Part shown: positions 38,543 through 47,908 of the stretch, piece after piece
Numbering within the stretch: position 1 is the first letter of the stretch
Layout of the letters: every line of letters begins with the position of its first letter
Assembly: GCF_963931295.1 (NCBI RefSeq)
Contig: NZ_OZ007001.1
Span: forward strand, 1,925,137 to 1,989,136
DNA: 64,000 nucleotides
Origin: an uncultured Mailhella sp.
GTDB lineage: Bacteria; Desulfobacterota; Desulfovibrionia; Desulfovibrionales; Desulfovibrionaceae
Direction of reading: 5' to 3'
The notes under the pieces: generated by a model
Told to the model about the DNA's origin: nothing
Seen by the model: only the letters and a program-made list of their open reading frames with translations
Database searches by the model: none
Position numbers and translations under genes: made by a program

Positions 38543-39478
38543 CTACGCGGTGCTCTTCCGCACCTTTCCGAGGTTCACCCACGTCAGTTCGTGCTTGTTG
38601 CACGAAAGATGCATGACCTGCGAGCCCGGAATCTCCCGAAACGCCTGCACCACAGCGTGATCGGTGCTTCCCTGAAGCTTGAGCGTACACACGAAATTCT
38701 CCGCGGCGTCGGCTTCAATCCATGCCTTCACCGCGCCGAGAAGCCGTTCGGGATAGCAGGCCATGTCGGAAAAAAGCCAGTCCACATGGCCCGCGGTTTG
38801 CGGTTCCAGTCCGAACCCGCTGCCGAGGCAGTGATCGACGCCCTTCATGGCCGCGACGCGCGGATCAATGGGCGACTTGTCGATGCTGAACACGCGTGCT
38901 CCCATGGTGGCGATGACCCATGTCCAGCCGCCCGGCGCGGAGCCTAGATCGAGGCAGAGTTCGCCGCTCTTCGGGCCGTCGCCCAGCAGGGTGAAGGTTT
39001 CCCACAGCTTGAGGTAGGCCCGGCTCGGAGGATTGACCTTGTCTTCTTCGAAGCGTACTTCCCCGTCGGGAAACGCGGAACTGCACGCGGCGGAAACAAG
39101 CAGCGTGTCGTGATCCCAGAGCGTCCAGGAGCCGAGGGGCGATGCGGGCGCGCTCTCGCCGAAGACGAGCGGCCGCGCCTTCACGGGAGGAAGCTGCTGC
39201 TCGATGAGCGCGGCGCGGCGGTGAAAATCCACGGCGTGCAGCTTCCAGTTGCGCTGGATGGACTTGAGCGTGCGCACCGCGTTGCCCACGGACGTGATGG
39301 GCTGGAAGAACGGCTCAAGCCAGATGTTCTGGGCCCAGGCGGAATGGAACAGGCCTTCGGCGAGCACCAGCCGTTCCTTCACTTCGAGCACGCGCACGCT
39401 GTGGAGCCTGAGTTCGTCCAGAAGATCCTGTTCAAAGCCCCGCGCCGCCAGATAGACGATGAGCGGCTTACTTGACAT
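38543..39478 (-). CDS. RlmM-like FtsJ-fold rRNA 2'-O-methyltransferase
   Basis: 311-residue protein with an N-terminal THUMP-like region (LIVYLAARGFEQDLLDELRL) and a C-terminal FtsJ Rossmann methyltransferase. Motif I is ELCLDLGSAPGGWTWVIA, and the catalytic K-D-K-E series is seen in KVNPPSRAYLKLWE, VDWLFSDMACYPERL and CTLKLQG. By similarity to RlmM it could methylate 23S rRNA C2498, though specificity is unproven. Its start overlaps the 3' end of the acyl-CoA ligase by 11 bases, so translation is probably coupled. Confidence 0.85.
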   Translation of the reverse strand: MSSKPLIVYLAARGFEQDLLDELRLHSVRVLEVKERLVLAEGLFHSAWAQNIWLEPFFQPITSVGNAVRTLKSIQRNWKLHAVDFHRRAALIEQQLPPVKARPLVFGESAPASPLGSWTLWDHDTLLVSAACSSAFPDGEVRFEEDKVNPPSRAYLKLWETFTLLGDGPKSGELCLDLGSAPGGWTWVIATMGARVFSIDKSPIDPRVAAMKGVDHCLGSGFGLEPQTAGHVDWLFSDMACYPERLLGAVKAWIEADAAENFVCTLKLQGSTDHAVVQAFREIPGSQVMHLSCNKHELTWVNLGKVRKSTA

Positions 39479-41117
39479 TGGGGAACAGCTCCGCCGCCAT
39501 TTCGCGCAGCTTGAATTTCTGCACCTTGCCGTTGGCCGTTTTGGGGAAGTCGTTCACCACGGCCACGTAACGCGGAATCTTGTGCCAGGCCACGCGGCCG
39601 CGGCAGAAGTCGCGCACGTCCTCGGGGCGCACGGTCTTGCCTTCGCAGGGAATGAGAAAGGCCGCCACGTCTTCGCCGTAGCGCCGGGAGGGTATGCCCA
39701 GCACCTGCACGTCGCGCACGGCATCCATTTCCAGCAGAAATTCTTCGATTTCCCTGGGGTAGATGTTCTCGCCGCCGCGCACGATCATGTCCTTGATGCG
39801 TCCCGTGATGCGCAGGTAGCCTTCTTCGTCCATCACGCCGAGGTCGCCGGTGTGCAGCCAGCCTTCGCCGTCGATGGTTTCCGCCGTGGCCTCGGGCATG
39901 TTGAAGTAGCCCTTCATTACATTGTAGCCGCGGCAGCAGATTTCTCCCTGCACGTTGCAGGGCACGATTTCATGGGTCACGGGATCGCGCAGCTTCACTT
40001 CCACGCCTTCCAGCGCGCTGCCCACGGAGCGGCAGCGATGTTCGTCGCTTTCCGTGATGCCGGTCATGGTGATGACCGGAGAGCATTCGGTGAGCCCGTA
40101 GGGAATGACGATGGCCGAAAGTCCCATGGCGTCCATCACCTGCCGGATGAGAGGCTCGGGGCACACGGAACCGCTCATGAGGCCGAAGCGCAGACTGGAA
40201 AAATCGTACTGACTGAAGCGCCGATGCCCCAGCATGGAAATGTAGGTGGACGGCACGCCGTACACGCCGGTGCATTTTTCGTCCTGAATGGCGGCCATGA
40301 CGCGTTCCGGCGAAAAGGTTTCCGTGATCACCATGGTGGCGCCGTGACTGACGCACGCGAGCACGCCCACCACGCATCCGAGGCAGTGGAAGAGCGGCAG
40401 CGGAATGATGACGCGGTCCTGCTCGGTGAGCTCTTCGCGTTCGCCCACGCAGTAGCCGTTGTTGCCTATGCCCACGTGGGTGAGCATGACGCCCTTGGGA
40501 AAGCCCGTCGTGCCCGAGGTGTACTGCATGTTGACCACGTCGCAGGGCTTTACCTGCGCCTTGCGCGCCTCGTACTCGGCGTCGGAAATCTCTCCGGCCC
40601 GGTTCAGAATGGCGGAAAGCGGCAGCACTCCGGGATGCGGAATGTCCTTGAGGCTCATGACGCGGCGAAGATGCGGGAACTTTTCACAGTGCAGCTCGCC
40701 TTCGTGCTGATCCTTCAGGTTGGGAATGACGCGGTAGAGCGCCGAGACGTAATCGTAATCGAGAAAGCCGTCGATGCAGAAAAAGTTTTCGCATTCCGAC
40801 TGGCGGATGAGATATTCAAGTTCGCTGTCGCGATAGTTGGTGTTCACCGCAAGCAGCGTCGCGCCGATGCGCGCGGCGGCGAACATGAGGGTCACCCAGT
40901 TGGGCACGTTGGTGGCCCACAGGGCAATCTTCTCGCCGGGCTGCACGCCCAGCGCCATCAGACCCCGTCCCAGCCTGTCCACCGTGTCGGCAAACTCGCT
41001 CCAGGTCTGCCGGTAATCGTGCCCCACATAAACAAGGGCCTCACGATCGGGGAAACGCATGACGGTCTCGTCCAGCATCTGGCCGAGAGTGCGTTCCTGC
41101 AGCTTGAATTCAGACAT
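39468..41117 (-). CDS. Acyl-CoA synthetase (AMP-binding enzyme)
   Basis: 549-residue ANL-superfamily ligase. MQYTSGTTGFPKGVMLTH is the P-loop, YGLTECSPVI the A5 motif, GWLHTGDLGVMDEEGYLRITGRIKDMIVRGGENI the A7-A8 hinge and KTANGKVQKFKLRE the catalytic lysine region (Lys of GKVQK). It activates a carboxylic acid with ATP and CoA, probably a medium- or long-chain fatty acid given the overall FadD-like pattern. A long open frame lies antisense to it and runs into hypF; I treat that as a composition artefact. Confidence 0.9.
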   Translation of the reverse strand: MSEFKLQERTLGQMLDETVMRFPDREALVYVGHDYRQTWSEFADTVDRLGRGLMALGVQPGEKIALWATNVPNWVTLMFAAARIGATLLAVNTNYRDSELEYLIRQSECENFFCIDGFLDYDYVSALYRVIPNLKDQHEGELHCEKFPHLRRVMSLKDIPHPGVLPLSAILNRAGEISDAEYEARKAQVKPCDVVNMQYTSGTTGFPKGVMLTHVGIGNNGYCVGEREELTEQDRVIIPLPLFHCLGCVVGVLACVSHGATMVITETFSPERVMAAIQDEKCTGVYGVPSTYISMLGHRRFSQYDFSSLRFGLMSGSVCPEPLIRQVMDAMGLSAIVIPYGLTECSPVITMTGITESDEHRCRSVGSALEGVEVKLRDPVTHEIVPCNVQGEICCRGYNVMKGYFNMPEATAETIDGEGWLHTGDLGVMDEEGYLRITGRIKDMIVRGGENIYPREIEEFLLEMDAVRDVQVLGIPSRRYGEDVAAFLIPCEGKTVRPEDVRDFCRGRVAWHKIPRYVAVVNDFPKTANGKVQKFKLREMAAELFPNVK

Positions 41118-41411
41118 GTTCCGTTCCTTGACATCAGTGCGCGGAAAATCCGGGGCCAGAGGACGAACAGCCGGGCAGCCGCCGCCGTGAGAGCAAACCT
41201 CGACATGGAAGGTTCCCCGGAGGAATCTGCCATTTTCATCGCTTCCGTGGAAATGAAGGGACGAAAAAACCTCTCTCGGCAGCTTCCAGTCCGGACATCT
41301 TATGGCATTGCGGGCGCTTTCTCAAGGAAAAATGCAGTCCTTTCCCGTTTGCTCGTGCGGGGCGCTTTTCTTCGACGGCGGCGGAGGCTATACTGCGCGC
41401 CGGAGGATTGC

Positions 41412-43865
41412 ATGAGGGCAAGGCACATCTACACGGTCACGGGTCAGGTTCAGGGCGTGGGGTTCAGACCCTTCATCTATCGGGAGGCGTCGCAGCTCGG
41501 GCTCACGGGAAGCGTGGGCAACACGTCCGAAGGCGTGCGCATCGAAGTGCAGGGAGAGGAGGCCGCGCTGGAAAATTTCGCCTCTTTTCCGGAGCGCGTG
41601 CCGCCGCTTGCCCGCATCGCCTCTCTGGAGCGGCGTGAGGCCGGAGTCGTGGAGAACGAGAGCGAATTTCGCATTCACGAAAGCCTCGACGGCGAGCACC
41701 GCGGTCACAGCGTGCTGGTGAGCCCGGACGTCGCTCCCTGCGACGCGTGCCTTGCCGACATGGCCGATCCGGGCAACCGGCGTTTCGGCTATGCCTTCAC
41801 CAACTGCACGAACTGCGGGCCGCGCTACACCATTACGCGATCCATTCCCTACGACAGGCCGGTGACCAGCATGGCCTGTTTTCCCATGTGCGCGCCGTGC
41901 GCCGAAGAATACCACGATCCGGCCGACCGGCGTTTCCACGCCCAGCCCAACGCCTGCCCGGACTGCGGCCCCGTGTTCTGGCTGGACGGCGATCCGGCGC
42001 GGCTGCGCGAGGCGGAAAGCGCGCTTTTTGCCCGGGGCGCGGCGCTCGATGACGCGCACGAGGCCCTGCACGCCGAGAGAAAGAAGCGCTACGGCCTGCC
42101 GGAGCACGTCGTCATGGGCAACGCCGCCGTGCTTCTTCTGCTGACCGCGCTCAGGCAGGGCAGGATTGCCGCCGTGCGCGGACTCGGCGGCTTTCATCTG
42201 GTCTGCGACGCGCGAAACGCCGACGCCGTGGCCGAGCTTCGCCGCCGCAAGGCGCGTCCGCACAAGGCTCTTGCCGTCATGACTGCGGATCTGGACGCGG
42301 CAGGGCGCGTGGCCGTGATCGGCGAAGGCGCGGCCAAGCTTCTTTGTTCGCCGCGCCGCCCCATCGTCATCTGCCCCCGGAAAACGGCGGATGAAAGCCG
42401 CGACGCGCTGCCCGATCTGCTTGCCCCGGACACGGCGAGCATCGGCCTCATGCTGCCGTCCACGCCGCTGCATCATCTGCTCTTTCATCCCGAATGGGCG
42501 GGCGGTCGCCGCGAAGACGCGCTGCCCGCGCTGGTCATGACATCGGGCAATCCGCACGGCGCGCCCCTGTGCCTCGGCAACCGGGAGGCCAAGGCGCGTC
42601 TCAGCTCCATGGCGGATCTTTTCCTTTGTCACGACAGGGACATTCTTGTACGCGTGGACGATTCCGTCATGTTTTCCGCGGAGAGCGCTCCCGACCGCCC
42701 CGCCGCGCCGAAGCTCATGGTGCGCCGAGCGCGGGGCTTTGTGCCCGAACCCGTGCGTCTGCCCGAGCGCCCTTTTGTCGAGGCAGGAGACTCGGTGTTT
42801 GCCGCAGGCGCGGAGCTCAAGCACACCTTCTGTCTTACCCGGGGCCGGGAAGCCTTCGTGAGCCAGCACCTCGGCGACGTGAGCCGCCCGGAGAATTTCG
42901 CATTTTTTGAGGAAACGCTGAAACATCTTTTGCGTCTTCTGGAAGTGGAGCCGCGCGTGGTGGTGCGCGATCTGCATCCGGACTATCTTTCGAGCCGCCT
43001 TGCCGACGATGTCGCCGCTTCGCGCGGCCTTGAGGAGCTTATGCTCCAGCATCACGTTGCGCACGTGTGCGCCGTCATGGCGGAACACGGTCTGTCTTCT
43101 CCCGTGCTCGGGCTTGCGCTGGACGGTTCCGGCCTCGGCGACGACGGCACGATCTGGGGCGGCGAGCTTCTGCTCGTCTCGCCCGGAAGCTGGCAGCGTC
43201 TGGGTCGTTTTTCGCCCTTTGCCCTGCCCGGCGGAGAAGCGGCCATCCGTTCGCCCTGGCGCACGGCGCAGGCTCTGTGGCGCGCGGCCGGACTTTCGGG
43301 CAAAGCGCCGTGGCTTGCCGCCTCTCCCGAGCGTGCCAGACTTGCGCCCATGATCGACGAAATGCTGCATCACGGCATCCGCTGTCCGCTCACCTCAAGC
43401 TGCGGCCGTCTCTTCGACGCGGTTTCCGCCCTCTGCGGCCGCTGTTTCGACGTCACCTATGAAGGACAGGCCGCCATCCGTCTGGAAGAGGCGCAGGACA
43501 GGCAGGAATCCGGAGCCTACGAGCTGCCTTTGCGGGAACGGGACGGCCTGCTGGAAGCCGACGTGGTTGCGCTGTTTGTGCAGGCCGCGCGGGACGCTGC
43601 CGAGCCGGGTCGTCTTGCGCGGCGTTTTCATCGGGGGCTTGCGCTGGGGCTGGCCCGCTGGGCCCGCGCGGCGGCGGACGCTTCCGGCGTGCTCGACGTG
43701 GCGCTTGGCGGCGGCGTGTTCAACAACCGCACCCTGCTTGCGGAACTTCCCGCCGAACTGCGCCGTCTCGGTCTTCGTCCGCTGCTGCCCTGCGCCATGC
43801 CCGCAGGCGACGGTTCCATTTCTCTCGGTCAGGCGCTCTGGGGCGACTGGTTCCTCGGAGCGTAG
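41412..43865 (+). CDS. hypF: [NiFe] hydrogenase maturation carbamoyltransferase HypF
   Basis: 817-residue multidomain protein. Residues 1-90 are an acylphosphatase domain (VTGQVQGVGFRPFIYREA); two zinc-finger blocks follow (CDACLADMADPGNR, CTNCGPRYT, CAPCAEEYHDP, CPDCG); then a YrdC/Sua5 domain (RGLGGFHLVCDARN) and a Kae1-like ATPase (LQHHVAHVCAVMAEHG, ALDGSGLGDDGTIWGGE, ALGGGVFNNRTL). It converts carbamoyl phosphate into the thiocarboxamide on HypE that becomes hydrogenase cyanide ligands. The ATG at 41412 has GGAGG 6 bases upstream. The other hyp genes are elsewhere. It supports a hydrogen-metabolising anaerobe. Confidence 0.96.
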   Translation: MRARHIYTVTGQVQGVGFRPFIYREASQLGLTGSVGNTSEGVRIEVQGEEAALENFASFPERVPPLARIASLERREAGVVENESEFRIHESLDGEHRGHSVLVSPDVAPCDACLADMADPGNRRFGYAFTNCTNCGPRYTITRSIPYDRPVTSMACFPMCAPCAEEYHDPADRRFHAQPNACPDCGPVFWLDGDPARLREAESALFARGAALDDAHEALHAERKKRYGLPEHVVMGNAAVLLLLTALRQGRIAAVRGLGGFHLVCDARNADAVAELRRRKARPHKALAVMTADLDAAGRVAVIGEGAAKLLCSPRRPIVICPRKTADESRDALPDLLAPDTASIGLMLPSTPLHHLLFHPEWAGGRREDALPALVMTSGNPHGAPLCLGNREAKARLSSMADLFLCHDRDILVRVDDSVMFSAESAPDRPAAPKLMVRRARGFVPEPVRLPERPFVEAGDSVFAAGAELKHTFCLTRGREAFVSQHLGDVSRPENFAFFEETLKHLLRLLEVEPRVVVRDLHPDYLSSRLADDVAASRGLEELMLQHHVAHVCAVMAEHGLSSPVLGLALDGSGLGDDGTIWGGELLLVSPGSWQRLGRFSPFALPGGEAAIRSPWRTAQALWRAAGLSGKAPWLAASPERARLAPMIDEMLHHGIRCPLTSSCGRLFDAVSALCGRCFDVTYEGQAAIRLEEAQDRQESGAYELPLRERDGLLEADVVALFVQAARDAAEPGRLARRFHRGLALGLARWARAAADASGVLDVALGGGVFNNRTLLAELPAELRRLGLRPLLPCAMPAGDGSISLGQALWGDWFLGA

Positions 43866-43878
43866 GCGTTCGGATGCA

Positions 43879-43911
43879 AAAAGGGCGGACTTCTGAAAAG
43901 TCCGCCCTTTC
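43879..43911 (+). terminator. Terminator after hypF
   Basis: AAAGGGCGGACTT and AAGTCCGCCCTTT pair perfectly over a 6-base loop, 15 bases past the hypF stop; the A/T-rich flanks could also end mltG on the opposite strand. Confidence 0.85.
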
Positions 43912-43929
43912 TCCTGCCCATGCGGGGTA

Positions 43930-45102
43930 TTATTTTTTCGAGGCCCTCACGGCGGCGCGATAGTCGCGCACGGCGCGGTTGTGATCGGAAAGCGTTTTGG
44001 AGAAGGTGTGTCCCCTGTCGCGGCCTGTGGCCACGAAGTAGAGGTAGTCGTGCTTTTCCGGATGAATGGCCGCTTCAAGCGCGGACACTCCGAAGGAGCA
44101 GATGGGCCCCGGCGGAAGTCCCGGATTCTGATAGGTGTTGTAGCGGTTGTTGGCGTTGTCGAGCTGGCTGCGCAGCAGCGGGCCGTCGAAATTGCGTCCA
44201 AGGCCGTAGATCACCGTGGGGTCGGCCTGCAGAAGCATGTTCTTTTCCAGCCGGTTGGCGTACACGCCGGCCACACGGGCGCGCTCTTCGGGCACGCCGG
44301 TTTCCTTTTCCACGATGGAGGCGAGCGTGACGATGCGCTTCAGCTCTTCCGAAGAGGGACGCTTTCCTTCGGGCCAGAGCCTGTCGGCCCGACGCCAGAA
44401 CATTTCCACCAGACGGTTGGCTACGGCTCTGGCCGCGTCTTTGTCCAGTTCGCGCGGATGGGGCAGAAGATAGGTGTCCGGGAAGAGAAAGCCTTCCGCA
44501 GAGTCGAAGGGAATGCCCCAGTGCCGGAGAAATTCCGGATCATGAATGACGGACGTGAAGTCCGCCGCCTTGCAGAATCCGCCTTCCTCCACCAGTTCGG
44601 CCACGTCCCACCAGGCGAGCCCTTCGCGGATGGTCAGCCGGTAGAGCATGGCCTTGCCCGACACCAGCATGTCCAGCACCGTTTCCGGAAGCCATCCCGT
44701 GCTGACCAGAAAACGTCCGGCCTGAATGTGACGGCTCTTTTCCTTGTACCGCACCAGCATCTGAAAGCGCCAGGCGTTGGTGACCACGCCTTCCTTCTCC
44801 AGCATGGCGGCCACCTGACCGAGATTCATGCCGGGTTCGATGTCCACGATGAGATTTTTCCCCGGCACGGACGGCGGCGTGTTCAGAAAGACGTCCGCAT
44901 CGTGCCAGGCGTAGAGCCCTGCGGAAAGACACACCGCCAGCACAAAGCACAAAAGCCACAGCAGCGCGCGACTCTTTTTGCGGGGCTTTTGGTCCGGCGA
45001 GGGTCCGGAATGCCCGGCGACGCGCGTTTCGGAAGCGGCCGAGCCTTTGTCGTCCTTTTCCGGGGAAGGCTGTTCGTTGAGGCTGTCGTTGTTCGGACTC
45101 AT
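43930..45102 (-). CDS. mltG: Endolytic peptidoglycan transglycosylase MltG
   Basis: 390-residue bitopic protein with a cytoplasmic N-terminus, one membrane segment (LLWLLCFVLAVCLSAGLYAW at about 50-70) and a periplasmic YceG domain. LASIVEKETGVPEERARVAGVYANRL holds the catalytic Glu; QADPTVIYGLG and PPGPICSFGVSALEAAI follow. It cuts nascent glycan strands to set their length. Overlaps ruvX by 4 bases; part of the pgpA-ruvX-mltG set on the minus strand. Confidence 0.94.
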   Translation of the reverse strand: MSPNNDSLNEQPSPEKDDKGSAASETRVAGHSGPSPDQKPRKKSRALLWLLCFVLAVCLSAGLYAWHDADVFLNTPPSVPGKNLIVDIEPGMNLGQVAAMLEKEGVVTNAWRFQMLVRYKEKSRHIQAGRFLVSTGWLPETVLDMLVSGKAMLYRLTIREGLAWWDVAELVEEGGFCKAADFTSVIHDPEFLRHWGIPFDSAEGFLFPDTYLLPHPRELDKDAARAVANRLVEMFWRRADRLWPEGKRPSSEELKRIVTLASIVEKETGVPEERARVAGVYANRLEKNMLLQADPTVIYGLGRNFDGPLLRSQLDNANNRYNTYQNPGLPPGPICSFGVSALEAAIHPEKHDYLYFVATGRDRGHTFSKTLSDHNRAVRDYRAAVRASKK

Positions 45103-45527
45103 GCCAGGAGTCTCCTTTCTTCCGGCTGGTCGAGAAAGCTTTCAAGAATGAGTACGGCGGCCTGCTGATCCACCACCTTTTTCACCTCGCGAAAGCCCAT
45201 GCCGAAGTCGTAGAGTTCATGTTCCGCGGCAGCGCTGCTCAGCACTTCGTTCATCCAGTACACGGGCAGCGACGTGCGGCGCTTCAAAGATTCCACAAAA
45301 TGGCGCACCTGCACGGTGGTGAGGCATTCCGTGCCGTCGGTGTAGAGCGGCAGACCCACCACGATGGCGTCGGCCTGTTCCTTGTCGAGCAGCTCCAGAA
45401 GCTGGGCGAAAAACGCCGCCTTGGTCTCCCGCTTCAGCGTGCAGCGGGGAAAGGCAAACGAGCCGTCCATGTCGGAAACGGCAATGCCCACGCGCTTGAG
45501 GCCGTAGTCGATGGCAACATATTTCAT
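45099..45527 (-). CDS. ruvX: Putative pre-16S rRNA nuclease RuvX/YqgF
   Basis: 142-residue RNase H-fold protein: MKYVAIDYGLKRVGIAVSDMDG (catalytic Asp), VVGLPLYTDGTE and VYWMNEVLSSAAAE match YqgF, involved in 16S rRNA 5' maturation. It overlaps mltG by 4 bases and lies 4 bases from pgpA. A decayed copy of part of this gene lies 6.1 kb away, joined to a decayed tRNA-Leu copy (51520-51820). Confidence 0.93.
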   Translation of the reverse strand: MKYVAIDYGLKRVGIAVSDMDGSFAFPRCTLKRETKAAFFAQLLELLDKEQADAIVVGLPLYTDGTECLTTVQVRHFVESLKRRTSLPVYWMNEVLSSAAAEHELYDFGMGFREVKKVVDQQAAVLILESFLDQPEERRLLA

Positions 45528-45531
45528 GGCG

Positions 45532-46047
45532 TTACAGCGTCAATGCGCCGGGAAACATCAGATTGATCACAAGCATGAGAACGCTCACGCACAAAAGCGC
45601 CCAGATTCCTGCCAGCACGTCGTCGATCATGATGCCCCAGCCGGAAGGCAGCCAGCTCTCCGAAGCGTGAACCGGCCACGGCTTCAGAATGTCGAAAACG
45701 CGGAAGAGGAGAAACGCCGCAAGAAGAAGCGCAACGTCCTTCCATCCGGAAGCGGCGGAAAATCCGCCGAAGCCGAGCATGGTCACCCATTGGCCGACCA
45801 GCTCGTCGATGACCACGCAGCCCGGATCCTGCCGGTTCAGCAAAACTTCCGCGCGGGAAGCGGCCAGACCGCCGAGAATGAAGAGCGCAAGCAGCGCCAC
45901 GAGCCGCCACGGCAGCGACAGCGGAAGAAAAAGCAGCGGGGCCAGCAGCGTGGCCAGAAATGAGCCCGCCGTGCCCGGAGCCTTCGGCGCGAGTCCGGCC
46001 GGACCGAGACGGCAGAAGTGAAGAATAACGGTATCGAAGGAAGTCAT
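45532..46047 (-). CDS. pgpA: Phosphatidylglycerophosphatase A
   Basis: 171-residue inner-membrane phosphatase: FCRLGPAGLAPKAPGTAGSFLATLLA is the family N-terminal motif, followed by several hydrophobic segments and DPGCVVIDELVGQWVTML. It removes phosphate from phosphatidylglycerophosphate. Upstream gene of the pgpA-ruvX-mltG set; the upstream neighbour is tRNA-Leu on the other strand. Confidence 0.93.
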   Translation of the reverse strand: MTSFDTVILHFCRLGPAGLAPKAPGTAGSFLATLLAPLLFLPLSLPWRLVALLALFILGGLAASRAEVLLNRQDPGCVVIDELVGQWVTMLGFGGFSAASGWKDVALLLAAFLLFRVFDILKPWPVHASESWLPSGWGIMIDDVLAGIWALLCVSVLMLVINLMFPGALTL

Positions 46048-46208
46048 GAAAACTCCGTCTGATCAAGATTCGCTTCAGGATAGAAGCTCGCGCTTCTCTT
46101 GGCAAGGGGAAGGGCGAGGAACTCAACACGGAGCGTCTGTTGGAAAAATCCGCCGTCGTGTAAGCTTTTTCTTGTCATCCTTTGCCTGTGCTGGTACGAA
46201 AGAAACGT

Positions 46209-46295
46209 GCCCGGGTGGCGAAACTGGTATACGCAAGGGACTTAAAATCCCTCGTCCGCAAGGACTTGCGGGTTCAAGCCCCGCACCGGGTACCA
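46209..46295 (+). tRNA. tRNA-Leu (anticodon TAA)
   Basis: 87-nt class II tRNA with encoded CCA. The acceptor GCCCGGG pairs with ACCGGGT (G1-U72, and one G7-A66 mismatch), D arm GGCGAAACTGGTATACGC, anticodon arm AGGGA-CTTAAAA-TCCCT with TAA in the loop, a variable arm TCCGCAAGGACTTGCGGG-region, T arm GCGGG-TTCAAGC-CCCGC and A73. A perfect terminator hairpin follows at 46308-46346. It is the left edge of the accessory zone and has a decayed sister at 51734-51820. Confidence 0.95.
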
Positions 46296-46307
46296 CAGGA
46301 TGATGTT

Positions 46308-46346
46308 AAAAGCCCCATGTTCTCAGGGAAAGAACATGGGGCTTTT
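46308..46346 (+). terminator. Terminator after tRNA-Leu
   Basis: AAAAGCCCCATGTTCT pairs with AGAACATGGGGCTTTT over a short loop and is followed by T. It ends the tRNA transcript; a decayed version follows the tRNA copy near 51838-51874. Confidence 0.85.
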
Positions 46347-46517
46347 TGCATCAAAAAAGCGGCGTTCTCTGGTTTTGTTGTCTTTTCTTCGGGGTGAGGC
46401 GCGGAAATGCATGCGGGAAAAGTTTCGGCAATCTTGTGTTTCCCGGGCTGCTGAGAGTGCGGCATTCATGGAGATCGGCGACAGGGGACAGTCGTCGTTT
46501 CCCGTGCTCCCTGCACG

Positions 46518-47465
46518 TTAAATAAATTCATGGATGTCTTTTGCCAAATTCATATTTTTCATGTTGTCCATAATGATGTTGATGAAATCCTGCTTGAATT
46601 TGGACACGCTGCTTTTCTTTCGTAAAACGATGCCGTACTGAAGCCCGGGAAGCAGAGGACTCAGATCTATGACTCGTATTTTGTCGATGACATTGAGACT
46701 TTTCAGAGAAAGCATGTCTATGATCGTGCAGCCGAGACCCATGGCCACATATTTCATGATGATATAGTAGCTGCTGCATGAGAGAATGGAGTTGTACGAC
46801 ATGATTTCCTGTACCTGGCGAGGCACAAGACTGAAATTCGATGTTTTTTCTCTTAAATTTATGGAAAAGGAAATATAGGGAAGCGTTTTCAACGCGTCCA
46901 TGGTTATGGAAGAGGAAAAACATTCCGTCTGACTTCTGCTGACGGCCAGAAGAAACGGCGACCGAAAGAGGGGAATGAAGTCGAGCTCTTCGGATTCGCT
47001 GGATATGCCGACAAGGCCGAAATCATTTTGTCCGGTGGTGATGCTTGAATAGAGCAGCGACGGATGACCGCTGTTCAGTGAGACGTGAATGTTCGGATAT
47101 CTTTCGTGAAAAAGAGAAAACGAACGGCCGAATTCTTCAGAGCTGAATATCGGTCTTGTGCCGGCAATGCGCATGAATCCGTATTGTGAGGCGTCACAAA
47201 GTTCATCATGCATGCATGAAATGGTGTCAAAAATCCTGAGGGTCCATGTTAAAAGATGTTTGCCTTCATCGGTAAGGATCATTTTGTTCTTTATTCTTGA
47301 GAACAGTACCACATTAAGACTTTTTTCAAGAAGTTGTATGTGATAGCTTACCGTACTTTGAGTCCGGTTTATTTCATTTGATGCGTCAGAAACGCTTCCG
47401 CAGGTGGCCACATAGTAAAAGCTGCGCAATTGCTGCAAAAAGTCTCCAGCGATTTCCGGAATCAT
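46518..47465 (-). CDS. LysR-family transcriptional regulator
   Basis: 315-residue LysR-type regulator. N-terminal HTH LRSFYYVATCGSVSDASNEINRTQSTVSYHIQLLEKSL is followed by the effector-binding domain (from about residue 90). It is divergent from the broken flavoprotein gene, with a 443-base intergenic region (47466-47908) that would hold the operator; LysR regulators normally control such a divergent neighbour. The start at 47465 follows GGGGGAGA. The gene is more AT-rich than its chromosomal neighbours, in line with acquisition by transfer. The effector is unknown. Confidence 0.88.
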   Translation of the reverse strand: MIPEIAGDFLQQLRSFYYVATCGSVSDASNEINRTQSTVSYHIQLLEKSLNVVLFSRIKNKMILTDEGKHLLTWTLRIFDTISCMHDELCDASQYGFMRIAGTRPIFSSEEFGRSFSLFHERYPNIHVSLNSGHPSLLYSSITTGQNDFGLVGISSESEELDFIPLFRSPFLLAVSRSQTECFSSSITMDALKTLPYISFSINLREKTSNFSLVPRQVQEIMSYNSILSCSSYYIIMKYVAMGLGCTIIDMLSLKSLNVIDKIRVIDLSPLLPGLQYGIVLRKKSSVSKFKQDFINIIMDNMKNMNLAKDIHEFI

Positions 47466-47908
47466 ACTTTCTCCCCCTGGCTCTGTTTGGGACGGGCGTT
47501 TGCTCTCAGCGTACACCAACGGCGTGAAAGAAGTCGAACTCAGGCCATCGAATTATTGGATAGTAGTATAAAAATAATAGTTTTGATTTTCACAAGCTGC
47601 CGGCGGTAAAACGTATTCATGGTCAAGCTGCCGCATCCTTTTCATCTGCAAGTGTCCCCCGAAAACTATACAGATGCGAGGAAATGACGGCAACGGGGAA
47701 AGCGTTCAGGAGTCCCCTCTGTACGGAAGCTGCGGGTGCCCGGCATGGAAGACGCGCTTCGGCATTGTTGCCTTTCCGTCCAGCCTGTTCGTTTTTCGCC
47801 ACGCTTCAGTCGGCATGCGGGCAGGCGTTTCCGTACGCAAGCCCCGCATATGGATTTCAGCCGCGGAAACACACAGTCGCGGTCGGAACGCTAAAACCGG
47901 GAGATGTT

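Noticed and set aside
39459..43865. A 1468-residue open frame joining the antisense of the acyl-CoA ligase to HypF
   Set aside because: The first 650 residues are antisense to a clear ANL ligase and have no family motifs; HypF has its own ATG and ribosome site at 41412.
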